From Nematopogon swammerdamellus (taxonomy: Eukaryota; Arthropoda; Insecta; Lepidoptera; Adelidae), in NCBI GenBank assembly GCA_946902875.1, contig OX336349.1, positions 11,679,891-11,743,890 on the forward strand: a stretch of 64,000 bases of DNA, in the 5' to 3' direction. How positions within the stretch are numbered: position 1 is the stretch's first letter; every line of letters starts with the position of its first letter. The notes under the pieces were generated by a model that searched no databases, was not told where the DNA came from, and was given only the letters and a program-made list of their open reading frames with translations. Below, piece by piece: positions 46,201-52,722 of the stretch. Made by a program: the position numbers and the translations under genes.

Positions 46201-46618
46201 GTCGAGAGCGGGACTGGTGGTTTCCCCGCGTCCTAGTCAACGCAGACTAGCTGACGAGGGCTTGACGCGAGCCGAAACGTGAAGCATGCGCGGGAAACTT
46301 AGAGTGGCCACTCGCTAGTCCCGGCCTCGATTAATACCCTCCTCTACTGCCGATGGGCCCGGATATGTTCGGTGAAGCCATCGTAAGCTTAGATCCACAC
46401 CTTCCTATTGTAAGAAATGCAACATCAGACTATTATAATTTGTTTAAATAATTTTGTCCATCAGCAGATATGTGTACAATAATATTATATTTGCGCAATA
46501 ATTTATAATTATTTTAATATTTGTCAGGTACGAGAGCGGGGACGATGACATGAAAAGGATGATCGCCAAGGCGTGGACGGAGGGTCAGGAGAAGAAGAAA
46601 TCCACATTAGATTTGTAA
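34244..46618 (+). CDS. CacyBP: Calcyclin-binding protein / Siah-interacting protein, complete, 5 exons
   Basis: It is an adaptor that links Siah-type E3 ligase and Skp1 complexes in substrate ubiquitination and binds S100 proteins in animals; it is cytosolic/nuclear. Joining 34244-34267, 35823-36042, 36673-36879, 38101-38263 and 46528-46618 gives 705 nt, 234 residues (human 228), with every phase consistent. Domain order fits the family. The helical N-terminal dimerisation region (ELLSKATRKRVQDALSVE, residues ~8-75) comes first. A CS domain starts at YGWDQSEKYVKIF (~80-155). A C-terminal SGS region contains SIMGLMKNMYESGDDDMKRM. The start MSDAKIME is preceded by a GCA context and is the first Met. 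Intron 4 is 8.3 kb and holds a foldback element and an R2-type LINE, yet the splice sites are intact. Confidence 0.94.
34668..35298. mobile_element. Element with 24-bp inverted ends in CacyBP intron 1
   Basis: CGTCGCTCCAGTTCAGGAGT on the left mirrors ACTCCTGAACTGAAGCGACG on the right, 630 bp overall. The interior is A+T-rich and noncoding. A neighbouring motif GAGTGGGTAGAAGTCGG (34570) recurs in reverse near 57003-57020 in MTP intron 3. Confidence 0.75.
35299..35822. other. CacyBP intron 1, nothing recognised
   Basis: No gene or named repeat. The sequence ends in the exon 2 acceptor CCAATTTTCAG. Confidence 0.4.
35823..36042 (+). CDS. CacyBP: CacyBP exon 2
   Basis: It encodes LTKDVDEVKELLSKATRKRV through IKLNGYG, the N-terminal helical hairpin region with an Ala/Ser-rich linker (SASTSAATAVSLAQSSTAA). 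The donor is GTGAGA. Confidence 0.95.
36214..36612 (-). mobile_element. SINE C, degraded copy 1
   Basis: Read on the minus strand it has a worn tRNA-like head (from about 36605) and a body sharing CCAGTATAGCCAGCAATTC and GTGTCCGGTATGGCACCTAC with the copies at 38593, 52080 and 54126. Confidence 0.8.
36673..36879 (+). CDS. CacyBP: CacyBP exon 3
   Basis: It encodes WDQSEKYVKIFVTLKDVQSL, then LTERSMELHVENLDNKDYML, the CS domain (p23/HSP20-like beta sandwich). The acceptor is TCTGTAG and the donor is GTGAGT. Confidence 0.95.
36908..36999 (+). mobile_element. R2-type LINE 3' tail, 92-bp copy
   Basis: It matches the final bases of the 43354-46405 element (CTCGATTAAYACCCTCCTCT to CCACACCTTCC). It sits 28 bp past the CacyBP exon 3 donor. 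Confidence 0.85.
37080..37160 (+). mobile_element. RTE-type LINE terminal scrap
   Basis: One frame reads EDWREMEEAYIQQWTK, the very C-terminus typical of RTE-clade reverse transcriptases. The fragment lacks catalytic parts. A related longer piece lies at 52348-52640. Confidence 0.65.
37161..37527. other. CacyBP intron 3, nothing recognised
   Basis: Short unsupported frames only. Confidence 0.35.
37528..38058. mobile_element. MITE with AGGCTTGCCATA inverted ends
   Basis: The left end AGGCTTGCCATAATTTTCCA and the right end GTCTGGAC...TATGGCAAGCCT are inverted, with repeated TCCGGAC motifs inside each end. A partial SINE B body (37603-37735, ACCACCGCACTGAATGAAGG) is nested in it. It ends about 40 bp before exon 4. 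Confidence 0.7.
38101..38263 (+). CDS. CacyBP: CacyBP exon 4
   Basis: It encodes DMVVVFLAKAQPGRTWSHMT through DPQDSIMGLMKNM, the end of CS and the start of SGS. The donor is GTATGG after AAGAATAT; the split ATG codon is completed by exon 5. Confidence 0.92.
38280..38592 (+). mobile_element. SINE B body, split by SINE C
   Basis: ACACTGAATGAAAGACGGCTG, CACCCGGTGTTATGGGCGGA and CATTACGGATGTTGTAGG belong to SINE B. The expected continuation GATGTAGCCAACCGTGTTA occurs after the SINE C insertion, at 39002-39020. Confidence 0.75.
38593..39000 (-). mobile_element. SINE C, full-length tRNA-derived copy 2
   Basis: The minus strand starts CGGCGGGTGGCCGAGTGATT, with box A TGGCCGAGTG, and has box B GGTTCGAATCC about 50 nt further on, a classic pol III promoter in a tRNA-like head. 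The body runs to CCACACGGGATAACAT and an A-rich end. It is inserted into SINE B. Confidence 0.85.
39021..40499. other. CacyBP intron 4, unassigned
   Basis: No supported frame. A small hairpin (GTGTCACTTTTAGA with TTTAAAAGTGACCC) lies near 40170-40210. 39690-39780 is GC-rich. Confidence 0.35.
40500..42060. mobile_element. Foldback-like element built of inverted 66-68 bp minisatellite arrays
   Basis: The termini are inverted. CTTTTGCCCGCGGCTTCGCT and CGCGTGAAATTCGTATTTCA (40503-40545) mirror the right end at about 42016-42058. Inside, a left array (~40560-41640) holds about 16 copies of a unit containing GGCGAGGCCGAAGGCCGAGC, spaced 66-68 bp (for example 40631, 40699, 40767, 40833, 40901). A right array (~41650-42010) holds about 5 copies in reverse orientation (CTCGGCCTTCGGCCTCGCCC). 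The architecture, subrepeat-filled long inverted arms, is that of foldback transposons. No transposase is present. It sits in CacyBP intron 4. Confidence 0.82.
42061..43353. repeat. Direct repeats flanking unassigned intron sequence
   Basis: 42141-42260 and 42963-43105 are diverged direct copies (AACCGGAAATGAATTTTA and AACCGGAACTGAATTTTA, both followed by GTAGCCTATCCTGTGTC-like text). The second ends in (CATA)n. A short palindrome AGAGAAGCGCAGCGCTTCTCT lies at 42299-42319. 42830-42900 is CpG-rich. Confidence 0.65.
43354..46405 (+). mobile_element. R2-type non-LTR retrotransposon with intact main ORF
   Basis: A single long frame is followed by a 169-bp 3' UTR ending CCACACCTTCC with no poly-A tail. 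Its 3' end recurs at 9886-10179 and 36908-36999. The 5' boundary is uncertain. The frame is open back to a stop at 43336 and no 5' UTR or N-terminal zinc-finger/Myb region is seen, so the copy may be 5'-truncated. It lies in CacyBP intron 4, same orientation as the gene. Confidence 0.88.
43411..46236 (+). CDS. Reverse transcriptase with restriction-like endonuclease (R2 superclade)
   Basis: Its predicted role is target-primed reverse transcription. Numbering is from the upstream Leu codon at 43381. The RT fingers/palm hold SSAPGPDGIPYIIYKK (~162), RPIALTNTISKIF (~220), LDFENAFGSV (~290), GLFQGCCLSP (350) and FADD (397-400). A zinc knuckle starts at CPSC (723) and continues CPSCKEF...HLLCGC. 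A PD-(D/E)xK type endonuclease follows, with RPDILIF (833) and VELTVPWE (Glu 850), then KLNKYCNL. The C-terminal placement of zinc knuckle plus RLE marks the R2/R4/NeSL/Hero group rather than jockey. The first Met gives 941 codons; an internal start is possible because the 5' end is unclear. There are no stops or frameshifts, so insertion is recent. Odd point: GCCLSP where GDPLSP is usual in R2. Confidence 0.88.
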   Translation: MERENTFKAKLRRRKRELIKQLRKAKASGDRNLCHQLARAMRSILKLIQKVSEQITVAGNEFRKAQNIAAFEKNPFYFAKKAFKEQQGTIRLSTDEMFNYFKSTYTTPEADITYRDPPAPKPKEPALAFDADSPTMEELEYHIKRKPNSSAPGPDGIPYIIYKKCPSVRKHMLNIYKRIWTNREVPDCLGKAVFVLLPKKKEVTDPKDIRPIALTNTISKIFFSIIQARLLKHMCTNDYLPKKYQKGFLPRVAGCLEHNSLLTECLRDARKNERQLTATWLDFENAFGSVRHELLLKALEWYNVPPLICNIIASYYKKLSFVIQVKGETEKIPEIRYGIGLFQGCCLSPVTFNIVINILIDTLVVKENKWGYRFKYGDTYMAAILAFADDITLLTRNPKQNQALLKVVDDYCEWTKGMKIKPAKCYCLSLTRKGSKFTSSNPGLTVAGKPIATVADEAPFKFLGKRITSRGKEHPTDDIVQLFEESLRQTDNLPLLGTQKAWIYDNYLTSKLSWPFLVYDFTKQNLTKLDSYVTRFLKSWFGLAHPADSSTLYRSHNNFGLNIKKPSIFYQKARIAKRCILKDSNDSAIQALPNTSLSDELESRLDFYKSFQVGTRTNRSGLGIETAKSDKEILKGFAQEDMEQGFKLHALNLEMQNDWLTVGDFCIPPALKWKSIIYNWSPELLKFYLNAFQLTLPDPSNLVRWGKSTNRLCPSCKEFVGTAKHLLCGCKILLERGQYSYRHDKVLQIIREAINLSIARTRKGQTSSGFQKVNFVKPGANKLPKDRTKPSSILGAAKDWELLMDTHEKHYQMPSEICTTALRPDILIFSKATKHVVLVELTVPWESNIPKDHNIKLNKYCNLVDRIVRNGFKTDLFAVEVGARGLPAKSLYSLFKNLGLPRSTLSSYMERASKTSLEASYRIWIGREREVESGTGGFPAS
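46528..46618 (+). CDS. CacyBP: CacyBP exon 5 (terminal)
   Basis: It encodes YESGDDDMKRMIAKAWTEGQ, EKKKSTLDL and a TAA stop, the SGS C-terminus. The acceptor is TTGTCAG, 120 bp after the R2-type element ends. Confidence 0.94.
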
Positions 46619-46646
46619 TCAGCTAGTTATTTGTGATCAATTACTT

Positions 46647-46652
46647 AATAAA
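46647..46652 (+). terminator. Poly-A signal for CacyBP
   Basis: AATAAA, 29 bp past the stop codon. Confidence 0.65.
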
Positions 46653-46949
46653 TGTTATTCGCAGGCAGTTTTATTTCGCCTTTTTTAGATAAAAAAATTA
46701 TTAAAAATATAATTTTTTCTTGGGGACTCTTTCAATCCCTCAAAACCAACCAACACTTCGTTTGAACTGTAAATCCCGTTTTGTAAGTTCATAAGTTGGT
46801 TTTTGCATTTTGCATTGTTGCAAATGTAAACTTTGGTGCCTTGGGCTGCTGAACAGAAAAAACACTAGCAGACTAGCGATTTTGACAAGGTTCTCCAGCT
46901 ACAATTTCTTGTGGCACATAAGAGAAGGTACCCATACTACGTGACCGTA

Positions 46950-47190
46950 GTACTGTGTGGGGTCGGTACTTAATAAGAATAGTCCCACTGCATCTCTCCC
47001 CGTGCTTGTCGTAAAAGGCGACTAAAGGATAAGCGGCCTGCAGACATCCCGGTCGACTTGTGGCTTTCATGGAAGACATAGGCTGGCTGGGGTAGCTGGA
47101 GACTGCGGGGTTTTGCAAGAAGGTCCCCAACCAAGCGGGATTAGTTTGCAGGCCTAGAGCCAACCCCAAACCAAAACAACAACAACAATA
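46950..47190 (+). mobile_element. SINE with family A head and a different (CAA)n tail
   Basis: The head GTGTGGGGTCGGTACTTAAT to GTAAAAGGCGACTAAAGGAT matches family A. The body then departs (GCGGCCTGCAGACATCCCGG, GGCCTAGAGCCAACCCCAAA) and ends in AACAACAACAACAA. Confidence 0.72.
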
Positions 47191-48018
47191 AACTACGTGA
47201 CCGTTTTTAGGCCACTGTTGGACCCCTGTGACCGTGCGGGGTATCTTGACAAACCCCTATCTCACCTTCCCCCAGTTTTCCAATGGTATATCACATGTTA
47301 AGTTCATGTGATCTTCAACTTCATGGATTCTTAGACGGCCGCTGCATTTTTTTAGTCTTTTTTAAAACTATATTTTGACACACCACGTGAGAAGTTGAAT
47401 GAAAGCATGATGAAAGCTTACAATGGGACACCTCATAAAATTTTTTTTTTAATAGAACTGCGATCAGAATCGATACATTTACTTAGCAGATTATTTGTTT
47501 TGTAGGTTTGGTTAGTAGTATTATATTTTTTGGTTTGGTTTTAAGAGGCTGGACTCCAGTGAGCCTGGCTCTAATGGCTCTACCTACATTTTAGTGCATT
47601 CGACCGTTTATTTAGAGAGGTCGATTATGAATCTTCTTTTAAGGCGCCTCTTTCCATGGTCATGAACTCATGCATGAGTGAGCTACTCTGTCGTCAGTTG
47701 ATTTGGGTGGTGTTTTAGCCGAGTCATGTGTGTGTTTTGCTGACGTTTCTAATTTCCTCCCCTACTGTTGGAACGTCGAGGTGGTGATTTCATTACCTAT
47801 TTGTCAGGAACCATGGGCTGCACTGATGCTTCGGAGTAAGTAAGTATCATATTCTGAGTCTTTACATTATTTTACGATTGGACATGCTTGCGCTGCCCCA
47901 GAGCTCATTAAATAAAACACTAAGTTCGCACTACATAAATTTTCTACATTTAATAACATTTTGTACATAGCCATCGTGCATTTACGTAATAGGTGTCGTC
48001 GGTATATCTCGGAAAACT
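47191..48018. other. Unassigned intergenic stretch
   Basis: No supported plus-strand gene. 47520-47830 has balanced composition and may be another repeat. A minus-strand frame at 48073-47867 follows an acceptor-like TTGCAG (see next entry). Confidence 0.3.
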
Positions 48019-48067
48019 TCAATCCACCTTGAGGCTGTGCCTTGGAGAGGACATCCATTCGCCAAAT
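48019..48067 (-). CDS. Possible last coding exon of the Arg-rich protein gene
   Basis: On the minus strand an acceptor-like GTTTGGTTGCAG precedes 48067. A donor-like GTAAAT overlaps the stop at 48748-48752. Splicing 48752 to 48067 keeps phase and replaces the final Met and stop with IFGEWMSSPRHSLKVD-stop. This is inference only; the unspliced stop at 48748 is equally possible. Confidence 0.25.
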
Positions 48068-48747
48068 CTGCAACCAAACATCAATAGATCAGCAATGGGG
48101 AACGTTGAAAAAGAAATCATCATATTTAGAGGTAGGTACAATATTTAAAATGTTGGCAAAACGTTGAATCAACAGTCTACTTTTTCCCGCGTTAATTAAT
48201 TAGAACTTACTACGAAATGAAACCACTGCGTTCAATGGCTTCCATAGCACTTGTAGAGAGCGTACGGGCATAGATTACGGGAATCGATGATTACGAGTCA
48301 AAACGTGGTCAAAACTTTCACTTGACTATTTCTTCTTCTTCTTCTTTTTATTTCTGGCGATTAGCCGATATACGTTCGACTTATTACGCCAATATCAAGT
48401 CTTGAAAGATCCACGGTAATAAATAAGTACTACTTCTCACAGAGAAAACAAATAATTTTGATATAAATAATGAATAATTTGCACTCAGATGAAGGAGAAA
48501 TTTAAAAGGGAAAATGTATATACTTTTATATTCACTATATTTCTTATCGAACGACAGAAGGAGGCAGGGCAGGCAGGCAGGCAGGGGTCGTCTTTTATAA
48601 AACGAAAGATTCTCAAACTGTCTTTATGATACGGGATATTAGAATAGTATTATTCAATCAATGTAATCAATGTGTGTAAAAAAAGAAAAGTTGACCAACC
48701 AATGATTTGAATATGGGTTGATACGAGTGTTATTACGAGTGTTATAT
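48068..48747. other. Putative 3' UTR or intron of the Arg-rich gene
   Basis: A+T-rich sequence with a (CTT)n run near 48330-48350 and a (GCAG)n run near 48560-48590. Nothing coding. Confidence 0.35.
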
Positions 48748-51375
48748 TTACATGGACTTGTTGCCTTTGAGGTTTTTCCCGCCAATGACTTGAAATACAA
48801 TTGCACACACATAAATGCCTTGCAGAGCGTGGAAAGCGAGTGTTTTCCATTGGGTAGTATATATGATATCATTATCAGAAATATTTTGTAAAGTTTTCGT
48901 TGAAATTTTATTAACTGGTGTTGTGTTCACTGCTTTATACTCGCGTTGTTCACTTTTTGTAGATTCTCTGCGGTATCTGAAATTATGTTTTGGGGAAATC
49001 CGCTCATTTGTTCTGCTTTTTATTGGAGAAAGTGTTGTCAGTGCTCCATTGATTCCGTCAATGTCTGTCCTTGTATCGACTTCGGTAGACCGTTTCAAGC
49101 TACGGGTAGACTCTCGACGAGATATTTCTCTTAATAAATCTGAATCTTGCGTCGCTTCCCGTCGGAAAATTGAATTTCGTTCTGTTGAGAAACGATTTTG
49201 CCTGGTCGTACGTCGCTCTCCCACAGATACACGTTCGAACGTTTCTCGTCGCTCTGTACGACTGGGTTCTGCATCAAGAGCCCTTTCGATTCGCAACGTA
49301 GCCTGAACCCTGGCGTTCATCCTAGTGTCGAGATCCCTATTTCGTTCTGTTGAAAAACGATTTTGCCTGGTGGTGCGTCGCTCTCCCACAGATACACGTT
49401 TGAACGTTTCTCGTCGTTCTGTACGACTGGGTTCTGCATCAAGAGCCCTTTCGATTCGCAACGTAGCCTGAACCCTGGCTTTCATCCTAGTGTCGAGATC
49501 CCTATTTCGTTCTGATTGCATTGAGCTACGGCTGTCTTTCGCTAGTCTACTATGTGACTCTGCCCTGTTTTCTAATCGGGAATTGTCTCTGACGCCAGTT
49601 ATACGGTCTTCGTCTCGCGTATCTTGCCTGGCGTCCGGTCTTTCCAACCGTAAATTCATTTGAAGTCTCTGAGTTTCAATTCGTCGCACATGTGCGTTAA
49701 ATCTAATCGAATTGCGGCCAGACTGGTCATGCGTTAGGAATCGATTTTGTTGGTTTACCTGTATCCTTTCCCTTGAGTCGGACTGACTGACTGTACGATC
49801 TGTTTCGCGTTCTCGAACGAGCCTCTCCTGCCTATGCAGAGATCTCATCTGTTCATTACGGGCTGTGAGGTCCTTATAATAGTTGGAATTCTCACTTAGG
49901 TCACGTGTCATGGTACGATCAAGCCGTGATTCAGATGTTCGATAAATGTTATCGCGCTCAATTTCAGACCTAGTGTTGCGGATATTTAGAAACGTACGTG
50001 CAGTTAATTCGCGCTCGTTGAGATTTTTAGATCTGTAACGGGTTTCCTCGTCGCGTGTCCTGCGGGCTATTGCACCTTCGGATCTAACGACGGATCGCGT
50101 TCTATGGTGGATAATTTCACGATCTGTGGGAGTCAATCTCACGATTCCGGCAGGTTCTTCGGATGCTCTAGCCCTGGATGTTCTTCGGTTTTCTAAAGTA
50201 AAGCGCGTTTCAAACCGACGAGATGGTGTACTGGTTCTATCTTCAATACTCCCCGTATTACCACTAAAGAGTGTATTAATTTTTGATGAACGTTCGGAAG
50301 TGCGATCGGTTGATAGTCGACCTTCGTTAAATCTTCGTGAAACTAGTAGACGACTGGAACTATCAGACCTATCTTCACTATATCTAGATGGAGTTCTCAC
50401 AGAACTTTCGACCGCGTTATTTCTAACCGTTCCAATTCGACCGCGCCGGGTTTCTTCGTCTCGAGCTAGTCGTGAGTGAAGTCGATCGAGCCTGAGTGTA
50501 TTTTGGAAGTGCAATACTGGTCTTGCTGAGATTTCCCGTTCTCGCTCTTGAGATGCCTTGCGCTCGTTAGGGGTAAGACGCGATTTAACCACAAGAGATG
50601 CCAATTCAGCTCTGTCCTCACTATTTCTTGTGATACTGCGAGTGTTGCGGGAGAGTAAAGCAGTCCTCAATGAATGTCCGGAGACACGGTTGTTGGAAAG
50701 TCGGCGTTCATCAAGAGTTGGTCTCAATTCAGACAAGCGTTCTGAAGATTCTGAGAAAGTTCGAGCTCTGCGCTGAGTGGTATCTTCACCTCGGTTTGAT
50801 CGTGATAACAGTCGCTCTAGGCTCCGTGTATTTTCGTGTAGACGGTTGTGTCTAGCAGTATATTCCGAAGCTAAACCCCTTGTCGTTCGTCGTTCATCTG
50901 TCCTTCGTTGGGAGTCAATCCGGCGGGTTGATGATCGGAACCTATCTTCACCATTCCTTGCGATGTTACGGGTCTTTCGGGATGCTGAAGTTATTCTAGC
51001 AAATCGTTCAGTGACCAGGTCACTGGAAAGTCGTCGGTCACCGAGGGCAACACGAGAATCAAGACGACTCGATGCCTCGAATCTCTCGTCCCTGCGCTTT
51101 ACGATATTATTTCTGCGATTGACGAATAGCTCCCGTGTGTGATCGGCGCGATAACGTTGGTTAATATCGCGCTCACAGCTTCGAATGAGCGAGTCGGCGG
51201 CAGCGGTGGCGGTGATGACCCGTTCGGAGCGAGTTGATGGAGATTCTCTTAGCGACGAGTCGCGCTCCCGACGCTCGAAACACTGCTGGCGTACATCGAT
51301 GAGCGGACGCTCGGAATACGATGCGACTGCTCCGATCACCGCAAGAACGGGAATTAGGAAACGCCAGTAATGCAT
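48748..51375 (-). CDS. Secreted/membrane Arg-Ser-Glu-Thr-rich protein, unknown family
   Basis: A single frame of 875 codons starts at the first ATG (MHYWRFLIP, 51375). I do not recognise the family. The N-terminus, MHYWRFLIPVLAVIGAVASY, is a clear signal peptide (basic start, hydrophobic core, AVAS cleavage context). Two Cys follow (RQQCFERR, IRSCERD, within residues ~30-70). The rest is strikingly basic and hydrophilic; by eye about one residue in five is Arg, with Ser, Glu, Thr and Asp next. Short motifs such as RNTRS, SERSS, DERR and SRL recur. Residues ~625-734 are two near-identical 55-residue units. The C-terminus turns hydrophobic (FHALQGIYVCAIVFQVIGG), possibly a membrane segment. Reading-frame preservation over 2.6 kb and the TATA box argue for a real gene. 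A structural secretion such as silk, cuticle, chorion or cement is plausible but unproven. Confidence 0.72.
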   Translation of the reverse strand: MHYWRFLIPVLAVIGAVASYSERPLIDVRQQCFERRERDSSLRESPSTRSERVITATAAADSLIRSCERDINQRYRADHTRELFVNRRNNIVKRRDERFEASSRLDSRVALGDRRLSSDLVTERFARITSASRKTRNIARNGEDRFRSSTRRIDSQRRTDERRTTRGLASEYTARHNRLHENTRSLERLLSRSNRGEDTTQRRARTFSESSERLSELRPTLDERRLSNNRVSGHSLRTALLSRNTRSITRNSEDRAELASLVVKSRLTPNERKASQEREREISARPVLHFQNTLRLDRLHSRLARDEETRRGRIGTVRNNAVESSVRTPSRYSEDRSDSSSRLLVSRRFNEGRLSTDRTSERSSKINTLFSGNTGSIEDRTSTPSRRFETRFTLENRRTSRARASEEPAGIVRLTPTDREIIHHRTRSVVRSEGAIARRTRDEETRYRSKNLNERELTARTFLNIRNTRSEIERDNIYRTSESRLDRTMTRDLSENSNYYKDLTARNEQMRSLHRQERLVRERETDRTVSQSDSRERIQVNQQNRFLTHDQSGRNSIRFNAHVRRIETQRLQMNLRLERPDARQDTRDEDRITGVRDNSRLENRAESHSRLAKDSRSSMQSERNRDLDTRMKARVQATLRIERALDAEPSRTERRETFKRVSVGERRTTRQNRFSTERNRDLDTRMNARVQATLRIERALDAEPSRTERRETFERVSVGERRTTRQNRFSTERNSIFRREATQDSDLLREISRRESTRSLKRSTEVDTRTDIDGINGALTTLSPIKSRTNERISPKHNFRYRRESTKSEQREYKAVNTTPVNKISTKTLQNISDNDIIYTTQWKTLAFHALQGIYVCAIVFQVIGGKNLKGNKSM
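49174..49503 (-). repeat. 165-bp tandem duplication inside the Arg-rich gene
   Basis: TTTCGTTCTG anchors at 49174, 49339 and 49504 show an exact 165-bp step. The two units encode 55 residues each (NRDLDTRM to NRFSTER) and differ at only a few positions, including Lys/Asn and Lys/Glu swaps. This is a recent in-frame expansion. Confidence 0.92.
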
Positions 51376-51491
51376 AGTCACAGCTGGCGTGCAGAGTAAA
51401 GAATTGCCGTCGGTTAAAGTTCCTCGATGTTGTAGTAGATGGTTCTACACCTACTGCTGGAACTGAAGTGACGACTAGGGAAAATACACCC

Positions 51492-51501
51492 CTTTTATAT
51501 A
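51492..51501 (-). promoter_or_regulatory. TATA box of the Arg-rich gene
   Basis: TATATAAAAG on the minus strand lies 117-126 bp upstream of the ATG. An insect initiator-like TCAGTT lies about 35 bp downstream and a TCACTT slightly closer (about 31 bp). A strong TATA box in insects is typical of highly and tissue-specifically expressed genes. Confidence 0.7.
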
Positions 51502-51509
51502 CAAAGCTC

Positions 51510-52079
51510 TGCCAATATTGTTAACACTATTTTGCGGTACAACGAATTTAATTCTAGCCTTCCCACGCACCTCTTCTTCGGCGTAGGTGATGGTAATGTC
51601 GTGGTACTTTGGGTTTTATCATTTCAATGTAAATTACACCCATCACGACCGAAATCGACGCGCAAACGGTCAAAACTCAAAAATGAAAACATACCTATCA
51701 CTGTAGCTGATTGGTCACAATCCCAAAGAGTTGTGTCCATCATTATAGCATGAGCATACTTAACTCATAAAATGCTGAACAGGTCCAAGCTATAACTTGA
51801 AAATAGGTACTGTACTTAAACTTTAATTTGAAAAAAAAAGATAAGAATGGTTGACTTTTTATAGAACAATATTAGCACTAAACCTGTACCATAGCTGACG
51901 TGCTTAAACCTAAACGTTGAAGATTTTTTTTATCCGCGTAAGCAGGTAAAGTTTTATATTTGATTACTATCATAATCTCGCTAATTAGTATTACATTAAA
52001 GTTACGAATTATTTTTATTCGTACTTACACACTTTTTTCATCTTAGAATAATATAAATACATTCCAAATTAAATATTTA
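51510..52079. other. Upstream flank of the Arg-rich gene
   Basis: A+T-rich; nothing recognised. Confidence 0.35.
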
Positions 52080-52347
52080 TTTAATCCTGTATGGGTGGCA
52101 GAGTCAGAGGGGCCAGAGCACCTGCTCGGACCAGCCAATATCACCTCCATAAGGTAGGTGATATACGGGAGACTTCCCTATGGATTACTGGGTATACTGG
52201 ACTAGAGGAAAACACAGCCGAGGCGGTTATGCGACCATCTTACACCAAATCAGTCGGTTACAATTTGAGTCTACCAAGTACCACCTAGTAAAGGGCAAGG
52301 GAAAGAACCTAAAGTTTTACACCGGTTCCGAACGGTGAAGCAGCAGG

Positions 52348-52640
52348 CGTAGTCAGTCAGTTAGTCAGTCATCGTGTAAGCGTCCACTGCTGAACATAAG
52401 CCTCTCCATTTTTTGTCCAGTCCTCCCGGCCTTCAGCGGTACGTCGAACGGTACTTGATGTCGTCGTCTCACCTGGCGGGTGGTGTTCCCACACTCCGTT
52501 TTCGTGTCCACGGCCGCCAGTGTAGGACATGGTTACTCCAACGGTCGTCGTCTCTTCGTTTGACGTGTCCAGCCCACTGCCACTTAAGCTTAGCACCCCG
52601 GTGTCGAAAATCTTGGTGCGTCTGCGGATTTCCTCGTTTT
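52348..52640 (-). mobile_element. RTE-type LINE C-terminal fragment nested in SINE C
   Basis: Minus-strand frames read LKWQWAGHVKRRDDDRW, then KRSVGTPPARWDDDIK and EAYVQQWT, a typical RTE-clade C-terminus. Frameshifts are present. It is bounded on both sides by SINE C sequence. Confidence 0.78.
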
Positions 52641-52691
52641 CAAGGTGTAGGTATGCACGTAAATTTTTCGATCAGAAAAAAAACTCATTGG

Positions 52692-52711
52692 TAACCTAAC
52701 CTAACCTAACC
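52692..52711. repeat. Short interstitial telomere-type run (TTAGG)n
   Basis: TAACCTAACCTAACCTAACC, four units of the insect telomere motif on the complementary strand. It sits exactly where the SINE C head should begin. Confidence 0.75.
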
Positions 52712-52722
52712 CGCCGCTTATA

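Larger units (their letters stand above)
52080..52722 (-). mobile_element. SINE C copy 3, split by an RTE LINE fragment
   Basis: SINE C body occupies 52080-52347 and resumes at 52641-52688 (GTGTAGGTATGCACGTAAAT, CAGAAAAAAAACTCATTGG). The tRNA-like head is replaced by a TAACC run and CCGCCGCTTA. Confidence 0.8.

Noticed and set aside
48815..51370. Plus-strand frames of 61-163 codons opposite the Arg-rich gene
   Set aside because: They are antisense shadows. The minus strand has one uninterrupted 875-codon frame with signal peptide and TATA box.
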